The notes below the pieces were generated by a model. The model had not been told where the DNA came from and made no database searches. It saw nothing but the letters and a program-made list of their open reading frames with translations. Positions 7,961 to 16,106 of a stretch of DNA of 64,000 bases are shown here, piece by piece. Every line of letters starts with the position of its first letter. Position 1 is the stretch's first letter. Source of the DNA: UMGS1696 sp963642885 (GTDB lineage Bacteria > Bacillota > Clostridia > Oscillospirales > CAG-272); the NCBI GenBank assembly GCA_963642885.1, contig CAVIJI010000004.1:1-64000 (forward strand), in the 5' to 3' direction. Made by a program: the position numbers and the translations under genes.

Positions 7961-8572
7961 ATGATTGAATGGTGGAAAAGCTTGGATCTCGCAGGGCAGA
8001 TATTCGCTATAGTTGCGATACCGTCGACGCTTGTTTTGGCAATACAGACCGTTCTTCTTCTGTTCGGAATAGGAGATGACGATATTGATGCCGACGGAAT
8101 CGATCTTAACGGCAACGGTATCGGCGATACGCCCGGAGACGGCGGAAGCGACGGATTTGCGCTGTTTTCTCTCCGCGGTATTATGGCAATGGCTGCCGTC
8201 GGCGGATGGAGCGGACTGGCTATGTATAACAGCGGTATTCCGCTTACGATGTCGGTAATATTTGCGGCTGTGTTCGGATTTATTACCCTTGTCGGTATAG
8301 CGTATGTTATGCGTCTTGCGTCGAGACTGCAGTCAAGCGGCAATATTGTACTCGGCTATACTATCGGCAAGGTAGGTACGGTTTATATACCGATACCGCC
8401 GAATATGTCGGGCAGCGGAAAAATAAATGTGACCGTTCAGGAGAGATTTATCGAGGTGAACGCGGTAACAACGTGCGAAAGAAAGCTCATGACAGGAGAA
8501 AACGTGAGAATAACCGCAACAGATGAAAACGATACGGTAGTTGTAGAGCCTATAAACAAACAGCAGCAATAA
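7961..8572 (+). CDS. NfeD-like membrane protein, flotillin partner
   Basis: 203-residue membrane protein. One N-terminal helix (LAGQIFAIVAIPSTLVLAIQ) is followed by an acidic, D/G-rich external loop (about residues 33-60, D and G repeats that could bind calcium), then two more helices around 68-115. A C-terminal beta-rich domain (about 130-200, GKVGTVYIPIPP to DTVVVEP) fits the OB fold of NfeD/YuaF proteins. An ATG at 7955 exists, but AGGA at 7949-7952 is only 2 nt from it and 8 nt from ATG 7961. Immediately upstream of a flotillin gene, the arrangement known from Bacillus yuaF-yuaG. Confidence 0.8.
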   Translation: MIEWWKSLDLAGQIFAIVAIPSTLVLAIQTVLLLFGIGDDDIDADGIDLNGNGIGDTPGDGGSDGFALFSLRGIMAMAAVGGWSGLAMYNSGIPLTMSVIFAAVFGFITLVGIAYVMRLASRLQSSGNIVLGYTIGKVGTVYIPIPPNMSGSGKINVTVQERFIEVNAVTTCERKLMTGENVRITATDENDTVVVEPINKQQQ

Positions 8573-8596
8573 AATAAAAATGTAAGGAGAAAGAAA

Positions 8597-10048
8597 ATGA
8601 GAGCAATATTAACGGCAATTCAGACATCAATCGACCCATCGGTACTGATGCTTGTATGTGTTATCGTCCTTGTGTTGATGACCACATTGATTGTTATTCT
8701 GTCTCGGTACAGAAAGTGTCCGTCGGATAAAATCCTTGTCATTTACGGTAAGGTCGGACAGACTCAGGACGGACAGCAGCGTTCCGCAAAATGTATACAC
8801 GGCGGCGCTTCGTTTATCTGGCCTGTTATACAGGCATATGAGTATCTTGATTTAACACCCATGTCGATTCAGGTAGACTTAAGAAACGCACTTTCGAAAC
8901 AGAATATACGTGTGGACGTACCGTCAAGATTCACGGTAGGCATTTCGACCGAAAACGGTGTTATGCAGAACGCAGCCGAGCGTCTTCTCGGTATGAAAAC
9001 AGATGAAATTAAACAGATAGCAGAGGATATTATTTTCGGTCAGATGCGTCTTATTATCGCAACAATGGATATCGAAGAGATTAACTCGGACAGAGACAAA
9101 TTCCTCGAAGCGGTTTCAAGCAATGTCGAAACGGAACTGAAAAAAATAGGTTTGAGACTTATCAACGTAAACGTAACGGATATTACCGATGAATCGGGAT
9201 ATATAATCGCTCTCGGTCAGGAAGCGGCGGCTAAGGCAATCAATGACGCGAAAATATCGGTTGCCGAGGCTGAAAGAGCAGGTGCGATAGGTGCCGCGGA
9301 GGCCGATCGTGACAAACGTATTTCGGTATCCAAATCCGATTCCGAGGCTATAGGCGGTGAAAACGAGGCTAAAGCCAAGGTGGCGGACTCCGATGCTACA
9401 AGACGCGAAAAAGAAGCCGAGGCACTTAAGCGTGCAACGGCAGCGGAAAATATAGCCAAAGCACGTGCCGAAGAAGAATCGTTCGATGCACAGAAGGCAG
9501 CTGAAGAGGCGAGAGCTCATTTCGAACAGGCTAAGCTTGAGGCTGACATTATAGTTAAGACGGAAATCGAAAAGAAGAAGCTCGAACTGCAGGCAGAAGC
9601 GGAAGCGGAGCAGACAAGACGCCGCGCAAAGGGTGAAGCGGATGCTATCCTGATGAAAATGCAGGCAGAAGCGGACGGTATGAAGCAGATGCTCACGAAG
9701 CAAGCCGAAGGCTTTGCCGAAATCGTCAAATCCGCGGGCGGAGATGCGAATGACGCAATACGGCTTATGCTTGCCGATAAAATGGAAGAACTTACGAGAA
9801 TTCAGGTTGAGGCTATCAAAAATCTTCAGATCGATAAAATTACCGTTTGGGACGGAGGCACAACAAAAGACGGAAAGAACACGACAGCGGATTTTATTTC
9901 CGGATTATATAAGAGCATTCCTCCGCTTAACGAAATGTTTGATATGGCGGGAATGCAGCTCCCGAAGTACCTCGGTGAGAAAAAATCGGCGGAAGACAGT
10001 TCGAACAACGCAACTGATACATCGGTCGGAAATTCCGACGTGAAATAA
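8597..10048 (+). CDS. Flotillin-family (SPFH) membrane scaffold protein
   Basis: 483 residues. A short N-terminal membrane segment (VLMLVCVIVLVLMTTLIVIL, about 16-35) is followed by an SPFH/PHB domain (about 45-205, with RCIHGGASFIWP-type start and QNIRVDVPSRFTVGI). A long alanine/glutamate-rich coiled coil (about 210-370, many AEA/EAE repeats) follows, then a C-terminal region with IQVEAIKNLQIDKITVWDGG. This is the domain order of FloT/YuaG. Flotillins organise membrane microdomains and oligomerise through the coiled coil. RBS AAGGAG. Third gene of the operon, 24 nt after the NfeD-like gene. Confidence 0.92.
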   Translation: MRAILTAIQTSIDPSVLMLVCVIVLVLMTTLIVILSRYRKCPSDKILVIYGKVGQTQDGQQRSAKCIHGGASFIWPVIQAYEYLDLTPMSIQVDLRNALSKQNIRVDVPSRFTVGISTENGVMQNAAERLLGMKTDEIKQIAEDIIFGQMRLIIATMDIEEINSDRDKFLEAVSSNVETELKKIGLRLINVNVTDITDESGYIIALGQEAAAKAINDAKISVAEAERAGAIGAAEADRDKRISVSKSDSEAIGGENEAKAKVADSDATRREKEAEALKRATAAENIAKARAEEESFDAQKAAEEARAHFEQAKLEADIIVKTEIEKKKLELQAEAEAEQTRRRAKGEADAILMKMQAEADGMKQMLTKQAEGFAEIVKSAGGDANDAIRLMLADKMEELTRIQVEAIKNLQIDKITVWDGGTTKDGKNTTADFISGLYKSIPPLNEMFDMAGMQLPKYLGEKKSAEDSSNNATDTSVGNSDVK

Positions 10049-10061
10049 TGGGGGAGAAGCA

Positions 10062-11651
10062 ATGAGTGACAATGCAATACATTTTTCCGATTACTATTCG
10101 GGCAACACGGTTGAAGCACTGAAGAAAGCGGCAGAGGAATTGCGTAAGGGTTCGGCGGGAACACTGATTATCGAGCCCGGTGACTATGTTATAACAACGA
10201 AGCTTGCCGTAGATACTCAGACCGCGGTTATGACAGGTGAATACGGCGGAAATCCTCAGAGAATTATGTTCAATCCGAAATTCAAGTACGATGTCGGTTT
10301 TGATTTGAACGGAATCAGTGATTGTAAAATTTCCGCATACGGAGCAAAATTTATAATCGACGGCTTCATGGAGCCCGTGTGCATAAAAAAGTGTGAAAAT
10401 GTCGAGCTTGCGGGATTGACGATAACTCATAAGAGAAAACCGTTCAGCAGAGGGTATGTTGTTCGCTGTGACTCCACAGAGCAGGAGGACTTGTATGATG
10501 TAACGGTTGAATTGGATAAGGATTGTCCCGTCACATCGAAATCTCCTATGCTGCTCAGGTATACATGGTGCGATTCGTTCAGCGGAACAAATAAATACGG
10601 TGATATCACGGAATTTATATTCGAAGACGAGTACCACATAAAAGCTAAAGTTAAATGCAGGGGCCTTCGTATCGGTGATGAATTCAATACGATTCACACC
10701 TACCATTTCAGACCCGCTGTCCATATATCCGAATCGGAGAATATTACGCTGACTGATGTGACGATACACACAAGCTCGGGCATGGGTGTTGTCGGAAACC
10801 GCAGTGAAAACGTTACTATGAACAGGCTGTGGGTTGTTCCGGAATGCGGATATCATTTTTCGACAAACACGGATGCAACACATTTCACGTCAATGACGGG
10901 AAAGCTGAAATTCGAAGACTGCGTGTTTGAATATCAGGGAGACGACTTCACAAATGTACATGGATATTATCAGGAAATCATAGAAAAAGTATCCGATACC
11001 GAATTCTATATGCAGGAAAAAACCCCGGACGGAACGCATACACAGACGCTCGACTATCCCGACGTGGGCGACACACTGGAATTGACGAGAAAAAGCGACT
11101 TGAAGGTGATTGACACTTATAAGGTTGTCGAAGTAACACCGCTGCATTCGGAATGGAAATGCCGTGTAACGGTAGATCATCCGATTCCCGAAAATACAAG
11201 CGGATTAGTGTTCGCGGATACGACAAGACTGCCGTTTGTGGAGGTTAAGGGCTGTTATTCTGCATCTCACTTCGCGAGAGGTGTTCTCATTAAGACACAC
11301 GGAGCTTTGATTGAACATAATACCTTCCGTGATATTCAAGGACCCGCAATAGCCGCGGCATCGGAATCATGGTGGTATGAAGGTGTATCGCCGAGCAATA
11401 TTACCATACGCGGCAACAGGGTAATAAACTGCGGTATGTGCTTCGGTGAAGCGGCGGGTATACTTGTTAAATCGGATTGCGATAACCCCGTATCGAAGAA
11501 TATAAGCAATGTTGTTATAGAAGACAATATTATAGATGCGCCCGGTGCGGAACACGGAATATTCGTAAGGGGAGTCAACGGACTGACAATACAGAGAAAT
11601 ATAATAAATACTAATGGCGAAGGGGTAATCGAAATCGATTGCGGGGAATGA
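10062..11651 (+). CDS. Right-handed beta-helix protein, GH110-like alpha-1,3-galactosidase candidate
   Basis: 529 residues with parallel beta-helix repeats (ENVELAGLTI, ENITLTDVTI, ENVTMNRLWV, NITIRGNRVI, NVVIEDNIID, GLTIQRNIIN). The stretch NTDATHFTSMTGKLKFEDC, then EYQGDDFTNVHGYY, resembles the conserved D/DD active-site segments I know from GH110 alpha-1,3-galactosidases, enzymes that remove the blood-group-B galactose. Assignment is by recall of the family pattern. No signal peptide is visible, unlike many GH110 enzymes, so it would act inside the cell. RBS GGGGGAG; 13 nt after the flotillin gene and overlapping the next gene by 4 nt, so co-transcribed. Confidence 0.7.
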   Translation: MSDNAIHFSDYYSGNTVEALKKAAEELRKGSAGTLIIEPGDYVITTKLAVDTQTAVMTGEYGGNPQRIMFNPKFKYDVGFDLNGISDCKISAYGAKFIIDGFMEPVCIKKCENVELAGLTITHKRKPFSRGYVVRCDSTEQEDLYDVTVELDKDCPVTSKSPMLLRYTWCDSFSGTNKYGDITEFIFEDEYHIKAKVKCRGLRIGDEFNTIHTYHFRPAVHISESENITLTDVTIHTSSGMGVVGNRSENVTMNRLWVVPECGYHFSTNTDATHFTSMTGKLKFEDCVFEYQGDDFTNVHGYYQEIIEKVSDTEFYMQEKTPDGTHTQTLDYPDVGDTLELTRKSDLKVIDTYKVVEVTPLHSEWKCRVTVDHPIPENTSGLVFADTTRLPFVEVKGCYSASHFARGVLIKTHGALIEHNTFRDIQGPAIAAASESWWYEGVSPSNITIRGNRVINCGMCFGEAAGILVKSDCDNPVSKNISNVVIEDNIIDAPGAEHGIFVRGVNGLTIQRNIINTNGEGVIEIDCGE

Positions 11652-12592
11652 AAGAATTTAGGGAAAAACCGAAAAAGGAACCGAAGCATAATCGTTACGT
11701 AAAGAAAGATAAATATCCTGATGAGGAACATCACGGAAAAGGAAAAGCCGTCAAAACAACACTTTCGGCGGTGATACTTGTAATAATCGGTACCGTATAT
11801 TCGATATTCGCATACATAAAAACGGGAACCGTGACTCCGACGGCGGAACTGATAGACGGGCTTCCTTCGTTTCGTTTTGTCGATGTGGGTCAGGGAGACT
11901 GCGTACTTGTCACATACAGAGGAGAATCGGTTCTTATAGATGCGGGGCCGAAGTCAAGCGGAGAGAAAACTGCCGAATATGTAAGTATGTATTCACCGCA
12001 CGTCGATTATTTCTTTATTACTCATCCGCATGAGGACCATATGGGCGGTGCATCAGATGTTTTGGAAGCTGTTGACGTCGATTATTTGGTTATGTCCGAG
12101 CTGTATTCGGAAGAAGAATTTTATTCCGAAGCCACAGAAGCCGCCGAAAAGCGGGGAACGGAGATAATTTACCTGACGGATGAGGCGAAATTCGACACGG
12201 GAAGCATTTCCGTACAGGTATTGGATGTGTTTGATTCTTTTTCGGATGATTTTAATAACTCAAGTTTGTTTATAAAGGTAACGGCGGAGGATACCACACT
12301 CCTTGTCACAGGGGATGCGGAAGCCGCGGAAGAAGAATACGCACTTGAAAAATGCGGTGACGACCTTGACTGCGATATACTCAAGGTCGGACATCACGGT
12401 TCGAGAAGCTCGTCATCCGAGGATTTTTTGAATGCGGTGACACCCGACATTGCCGTTATATCGTGCGGAAGAAATAATTCGTACGGACATCCGACATCGG
12501 AGGTTTTAAAGCGACTGAAAAAAGCCGAAATAGAAATTTACAGAACCGATTATGACGGTACGGTTGTTCTGAGGGGTGAAAAAGCCGCATAA
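11648..12592 (+). CDS. ComEC-type metallo-beta-lactamase-fold hydrolase, membrane anchored
   Basis: 314 residues. After a basic N-terminus there is one membrane helix (LSAVILVIIGTVYSIFAYI, about 37-55), then an extracytoplasmic metallo-beta-lactamase domain. Motifs: FVDVGQGDCVLVTYRG, LIDAGP, zinc site HPHEDHMGG, LLVTGDAE, and ILKVGHHGSRSSSSEDFL, ending in SYGHPTSEVL. These match the C-terminal hydrolase domain of ComEC/Rec2 without its channel, a common stand-alone protein in Firmicutes thought to cleave nucleic acid or nucleotides. Start ATG 11648 overlaps the preceding stop (ATGA); an in-frame TTG at 11639 is an alternative. Confidence 0.85.
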   Translation: MKEFREKPKKEPKHNRYVKKDKYPDEEHHGKGKAVKTTLSAVILVIIGTVYSIFAYIKTGTVTPTAELIDGLPSFRFVDVGQGDCVLVTYRGESVLIDAGPKSSGEKTAEYVSMYSPHVDYFFITHPHEDHMGGASDVLEAVDVDYLVMSELYSEEEFYSEATEAAEKRGTEIIYLTDEAKFDTGSISVQVLDVFDSFSDDFNNSSLFIKVTAEDTTLLVTGDAEAAEEEYALEKCGDDLDCDILKVGHHGSRSSSSEDFLNAVTPDIAVISCGRNNSYGHPTSEVLKRLKKAEIEIYRTDYDGTVVLRGEKAA

Positions 12593-12594
12593 AG

Positions 12595-12660
12595 AACTGC
12601 CGCGGTATATTTGCGAATGCTGATGCAGACGCTGATGTGCCGCGGCAGTTTTATATTATT
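12595..12660. terminator. Terminator after the flotillin operon
   Basis: AACTGCCGCGG (12595-12605) pairs with CCGCGGCAGTT (12640-12650), followed by TTTAT. The 34-nt loop is long, but the 11-bp GC-rich stem is perfect. It lies 2 nt past the stop codon and before a convergent gene. Confidence 0.7.
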
Positions 12661-12673
12661 GTGGAAATTACGG

Positions 12674-14044
12674 TTATTTATTTTGATTCAGACCGTTATA
12701 GGTGTCGGTCTCGTATCTTTTTCCCGTGCAGAAGTGTCCGTCATAGCCATCGAGTACCATAGGGACGACCTCGCCTACCTGCGATATGCAGTCGACCGCT
12801 TTAACCTCAAAGAAGTGTTCGCTGTGTCCGGTGGAGTTGCCTTCTTTGCATTTTTCGGTCAGCATATATATCGGAGACGTGCGGTGAGCTGAAATATAAT
12901 CCTCTATAAGTCCGCGTTTGATTTCCTCGCCGATTTTTTCGAGCTCCGTCAGGCGGGCTTTTTTCTCGTTTTCAGGTATCTGACAATCCATAACAGCCGC
13001 TTCGGTGCCTTTACGCTTTGAGTACGGAAAAATATGAAGATGCAGGAATTTAACGGCACGGCAGAATTCGATTGTTTCGGTAAATTCCCGTTCGGTTTCA
13101 CCCGGAAAGCCGACAATTATATCTGCGGAGAATGTGGATTCGGGAAGATATGAACGCATTCTCTCGATAGCCGAGAGAGCCATGTCGGCGTTATAGCGGC
13201 GTTTCATTCTGCGAAGAACATCGGATGAACCGCTTTGCTGTGAAATGTGAAAGTGAGGGAGAATTTTTTTCTTGACATTTTCCTCGGAAATAACAGAGCA
13301 AAAATAATCGCTCATTACGGTCGGTGTAAGAGAACTGAGCCCTATGCGTTCTATTCCGTCGACAGCCGATACATCGCGAATGAGCTCGGCGAGAGAATGA
13401 CCGTAAGGCTTTTTGTCGGAAAAATCCAAGCCGTATGACGCTGATTCAATACCGGTGAGTATGACCTCACGGCAGCCTTGCTCAGACAGAGTTTCTGCTT
13501 CGTTTATTACAAGGCTCGGAGCTTTTGATCTTACCGGACCGCGGGCTTTGTTTATAATGCAGTACGAACAGACATTGTTGCAGCCGTCTTCGATTTTGAT
13601 ATATGATCTGGTGCGATTCGGGGTATCAAGCTTCATTTCAACCGAATCATAGCTGTCGGGAGGCGTGGTGTTATTGATTTTCTCCTCGCTTCCGTTTTCG
13701 GCAAATTTGATAATCATTTCCGCAAGAGATGACTTACCGCTGTTTCCGCAAATGTATTCCACACCGTCGATTTTCATTGCATCATCGGAAAAAATTTGAG
13801 CGTAACAGCCTGTAACGGCGACATGCTTCGAAAGAGATACGGCTTTGCGAATCATCTGACGTGATTTTCTGTCGCTTTCCGCGGTAACCGTGCAGGTATT
13901 TATAATGCTGATATCGCATTTTTCGCCGAACGGTACAAGTTGAATCCCGTTTTTCTTCAATTCCGATACGATAACATCAGATTCGTATTGATTTACACGG
14001 CATCCGAGAGTGATAATCGATGCGGTTATTTCTGTTGTTTTCAT
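12674..14044 (-). CDS. mtaB: tRNA t6A37 methylthiotransferase MtaB
   Basis: Radical SAM enzyme that adds a methylthio group to N6-threonylcarbamoyladenosine at position 37 of ANN-decoding tRNAs. 456 residues. UPF0004 domain at the N-terminus: LGCRVNQYESD, INTCTVTAESDRKSRQ and VTGCYAQ provide the three cysteines of the auxiliary cluster. Radical SAM motif CNNVCSYC follows near 150, then a C-terminal TRAM-like region. ATG 14050 is also in frame, but GAAGG sits 7 nt from ATG 14044 and only 1 nt from 14050. Confidence 0.93.
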   Translation of the reverse strand: MKTTEITASIITLGCRVNQYESDVIVSELKKNGIQLVPFGEKCDISIINTCTVTAESDRKSRQMIRKAVSLSKHVAVTGCYAQIFSDDAMKIDGVEYICGNSGKSSLAEMIIKFAENGSEEKINNTTPPDSYDSVEMKLDTPNRTRSYIKIEDGCNNVCSYCIINKARGPVRSKAPSLVINEAETLSEQGCREVILTGIESASYGLDFSDKKPYGHSLAELIRDVSAVDGIERIGLSSLTPTVMSDYFCSVISEENVKKKILPHFHISQQSGSSDVLRRMKRRYNADMALSAIERMRSYLPESTFSADIIVGFPGETEREFTETIEFCRAVKFLHLHIFPYSKRKGTEAAVMDCQIPENEKKARLTELEKIGEEIKRGLIEDYISAHRTSPIYMLTEKCKEGNSTGHSEHFFEVKAVDCISQVGEVVPMVLDGYDGHFCTGKRYETDTYNGLNQNK

Positions 14045-14079
14045 GTTCATACCTTCAATGATTATAGCTTAACTTTATA

Positions 14080-14108
14080 ATTATATCATACTCATACATC
14101 TTTGTAAA
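14080..14108 (-). promoter_or_regulatory. Promoter of mtaB
   Basis: Minus strand: TTTACA (14103-14108), 17-bp spacer, TATAAT (14080-14085), 36 nt upstream of the chosen start. Confidence 0.65.
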
Positions 14109-14157
14109 TAGCCGATTTTCGGGCCGAGAAGTTTACACGAAAATTCAAGTAGAAACA

Positions 14158-14186
14158 TTGAATATTTACAGTCGGAGATGTATAAT
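14158..14186 (+). promoter_or_regulatory. Promoter of ogt-M24 peptidase operon
   Basis: TTGAAT (14158-14163), 17-bp spacer, TATAAT (14181-14186). The ATG at 14237 follows with a strong GAGGAGG. Confidence 0.7.
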
Positions 14187-14236
14187 ATGCAGTATAGATG
14201 ATTCGGCAGCGAATGACATATGTGAGGAGGCTTTGG

Positions 14237-14782
14237 ATGAGTTCTCTTTTTTTGAAAAAATACAGTTCACCGGTGGGAAATATAACAATCGCCGCAAATG
14301 ATGATGCATTGACAGGGGCATGGATAGAGGGACAGAAGTATTATTTCGACTCATATGGAAATATGCACGCCGAATATAAGAATACATATATCCTCGACAG
14401 TGTTGGAGATTGGCTTGACAGATATTTCGGCGGTGACAAACCCGAAATCGGTGAGCTGCCACTCTGCCCGTGCGGCAGTGATTTCAGAAAAAACGTATGG
14501 AATATTCTTTGTCGAATACCTTACGGCGAAACAGTTACATACGGTGAGATTGCCGATATTATAAGTGTTAACAGCGGAGCAGGGCATATGTCGGCTCAGG
14601 CGGTCGGCGGAGCGGTGGGACACAATCCCATATCGATAATTATTCCGTGCCACAGAGTTGTCGGCTCAGACGGCAGTATGACGGGATATGCCGGCGGAAT
14701 TGATATTAAAATCAAGCTGCTCAGACATGAAGGCGTTAAATTCGATGATAAAAATAAAATATTAAAAATAAAGCGGAGTTAA
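14237..14782 (+). CDS. ogt: Methylated-DNA--protein-cysteine S-methyltransferase
   Basis: Suicide repair protein that transfers alkyl groups from O6-methylguanine to its own cysteine. 181 residues. The C-terminal DNA-binding domain has IPYGETVTYGEIA, AVGGAVGHNPISIIIPCHRV with the PCHRV acceptor cysteine, and GYAGGIDIKIKLLRHEG. The N-terminal domain is of the usual short, variable type. The frame opens upstream at 14198, but GAGGAGG 7 nt before ATG 14237 fixes the start. Two nt separate its stop from the next gene, so they are co-transcribed. Confidence 0.95.
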   Translation: MSSLFLKKYSSPVGNITIAANDDALTGAWIEGQKYYFDSYGNMHAEYKNTYILDSVGDWLDRYFGGDKPEIGELPLCPCGSDFRKNVWNILCRIPYGETVTYGEIADIISVNSGAGHMSAQAVGGAVGHNPISIIIPCHRVVGSDGSMTGYAGGIDIKIKLLRHEGVKFDDKNKILKIKRS

Positions 14783-14784
14783 TT

Positions 14785-16023
14785 ATGAAAGCAGAGTTTT
14801 ATCAAAACAATCGTAAAAAAATAGCCGAATATCTGCCTGACGGAGCCCTGATGCTTATTTTTTCGGGATATGCTCCTCGTAAAAGAGCGGATGAAGATTA
14901 TCCGTTTTTTTCCGACAGAAACTTTGTGTATCTCTCGGGCATTTCACGAGACGCAGGTCTGATTTACGCTATGAAGAAGCTCGGCGGCAATGTCAGCGAA
15001 AAGCTGTTCCTTTTACCTGCCGATATGCTCAAGGAGAGATGGACAGGTAAAAGAACCAAAGCGGATGAAGCTTTTGCGTTATCGGGAATCGGTGATATCG
15101 CATACACAGCCGACTTTGACGAATATCTGAAAGCGGCAGTATCCGAGTGTGACACAATATGCCTGGATATTGATGAAACGCGCGGAGAACGCGATTATTC
15201 CGAAGCTCACAGATTTGCTATACGTGTAAAAAACGAAATGCCGAACAAGAAAATCGTCAATATTCGCCCTGCACTTGCGGAAATACGCACGATTAAAGCC
15301 GATTGCGAGATAGACGCAATGCGTGAGGCTGTTCGTATTACGGGAGAGGGTATAAAGGCAATGATGCACGGTGTTCACGACGGAATGAAGGAGTACGAAA
15401 TCAAAGGACTTTACGATTCGGCACTTCTCGCTAACGGATGCCTTGAGCCCGCATTTCCTTCGATAATTTCCGCGGGACAGAATAATTTCTGCATACATTA
15501 CTATTCATACAGCGGTACTGCTCACACCGGTGATATGGTTCTGTGCGATGTCGGCGCTTGCTATGATTTCATCGGATGCGATATTTCACGCGGATTTCCT
15601 CTGAACGGAAAATTCAGCGACAGACAGAAAAAGCTTTATGAAGCGGCATACGCAACGAGTCAGCATATGTTCGATATCATAAAGCCCGGATATCCTATGG
15701 AAGAAGTAGACAGAGAAGCACACAGCTATTGTTACACATTCCTGCATGACTACGGTCTGGTTGATAAGCCCGAAAACATAGGTAAGCTTATGTGGCACGG
15801 GGGTTCCCATCACGTCGGTTTTGATACGCATGATATAGTTAAAAGACCCGAGATAATAGCACCCGGAATGGTATTTTGTGTTGATATCGGAATATACTGC
15901 GAGGAATGGGGAATAGGATTCCGTTTGGAAGACAACTGCTATGTTACCGAGAATGGCTGCGAAAACCTCGGAGTACACGTTCCGCGTACTATAGAGGAAA
16001 TCGAAAGCGAAATGAGAAAGTAA
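14785..16023 (+). CDS. M24-family aminopeptidase P-like protein
   Basis: 412 residues with an AMP_N domain (about 1-135, SDRNFVYLSGI) and a pita-bread M24 domain. Metal-site residues by alignment to aminopeptidase P: D255 (LCDVGA), D266 (GCDISRGFP), H342 (GGSHHVGFDTHD, with H349 catalytic), and E382 (FRLEDN). The position normally occupied by glutamate in the V-E-P-G motif is D367 here (CVDIGIY), so one metal ligand is Asp rather than Glu. It may be a functional variant or a changed specificity. Removal of N-terminal residues next to proline is the family role. Confidence 0.88.
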   Translation: MKAEFYQNNRKKIAEYLPDGALMLIFSGYAPRKRADEDYPFFSDRNFVYLSGISRDAGLIYAMKKLGGNVSEKLFLLPADMLKERWTGKRTKADEAFALSGIGDIAYTADFDEYLKAAVSECDTICLDIDETRGERDYSEAHRFAIRVKNEMPNKKIVNIRPALAEIRTIKADCEIDAMREAVRITGEGIKAMMHGVHDGMKEYEIKGLYDSALLANGCLEPAFPSIISAGQNNFCIHYYSYSGTAHTGDMVLCDVGACYDFIGCDISRGFPLNGKFSDRQKKLYEAAYATSQHMFDIIKPGYPMEEVDREAHSYCYTFLHDYGLVDKPENIGKLMWHGGSHHVGFDTHDIVKRPEIIAPGMVFCVDIGIYCEEWGIGFRLEDNCYVTENGCENLGVHVPRTIEEIESEMRK

Positions 16024-16035
16024 TAAAAACAAATT

Positions 16036-16086
16036 AAACAGGCCGCCGCATCAAGGATAAATTTTCCGAAATGCGGCGGTCTGTTT
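16036..16086. terminator. Bidirectional terminator between M24 peptidase and agarase-like gene
   Basis: Arms AAACAGGCCGCCGCAT (16036-16051) and ATGCGGCGGTCTGTTT (16071-16086) pair with one G-T wobble or mismatch, followed by TTT on the plus strand. Confidence 0.85.
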
Positions 16087-16106
16087 TTCTGCGAAGTGCA
16101 GCGGTA

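Noticed and set aside
9300..9700. Possible DNA repeats in the flotillin gene
   Set aside because: The similarity is at the amino-acid level (A/E heptads); the bases are not exact tandem repeats.
9116..9703. Long antisense frames inside the flotillin gene
   Set aside because: They mirror the EA-rich coiled-coil codons and have no RBS or domain; the plus frame is clearly a flotillin.
10062..11651. Pectate lyase or polygalacturonase assignment
   Set aside because: A beta-helix alone is not specific; the DATHF and NVHGYY segments fit GH110 better.
11648..12592. Class B beta-lactamase resistance gene
   Set aside because: The VGQGD and VGHHGS motifs and N-terminal anchor match the ComEC C-terminal hydrolase, not beta-lactamases.
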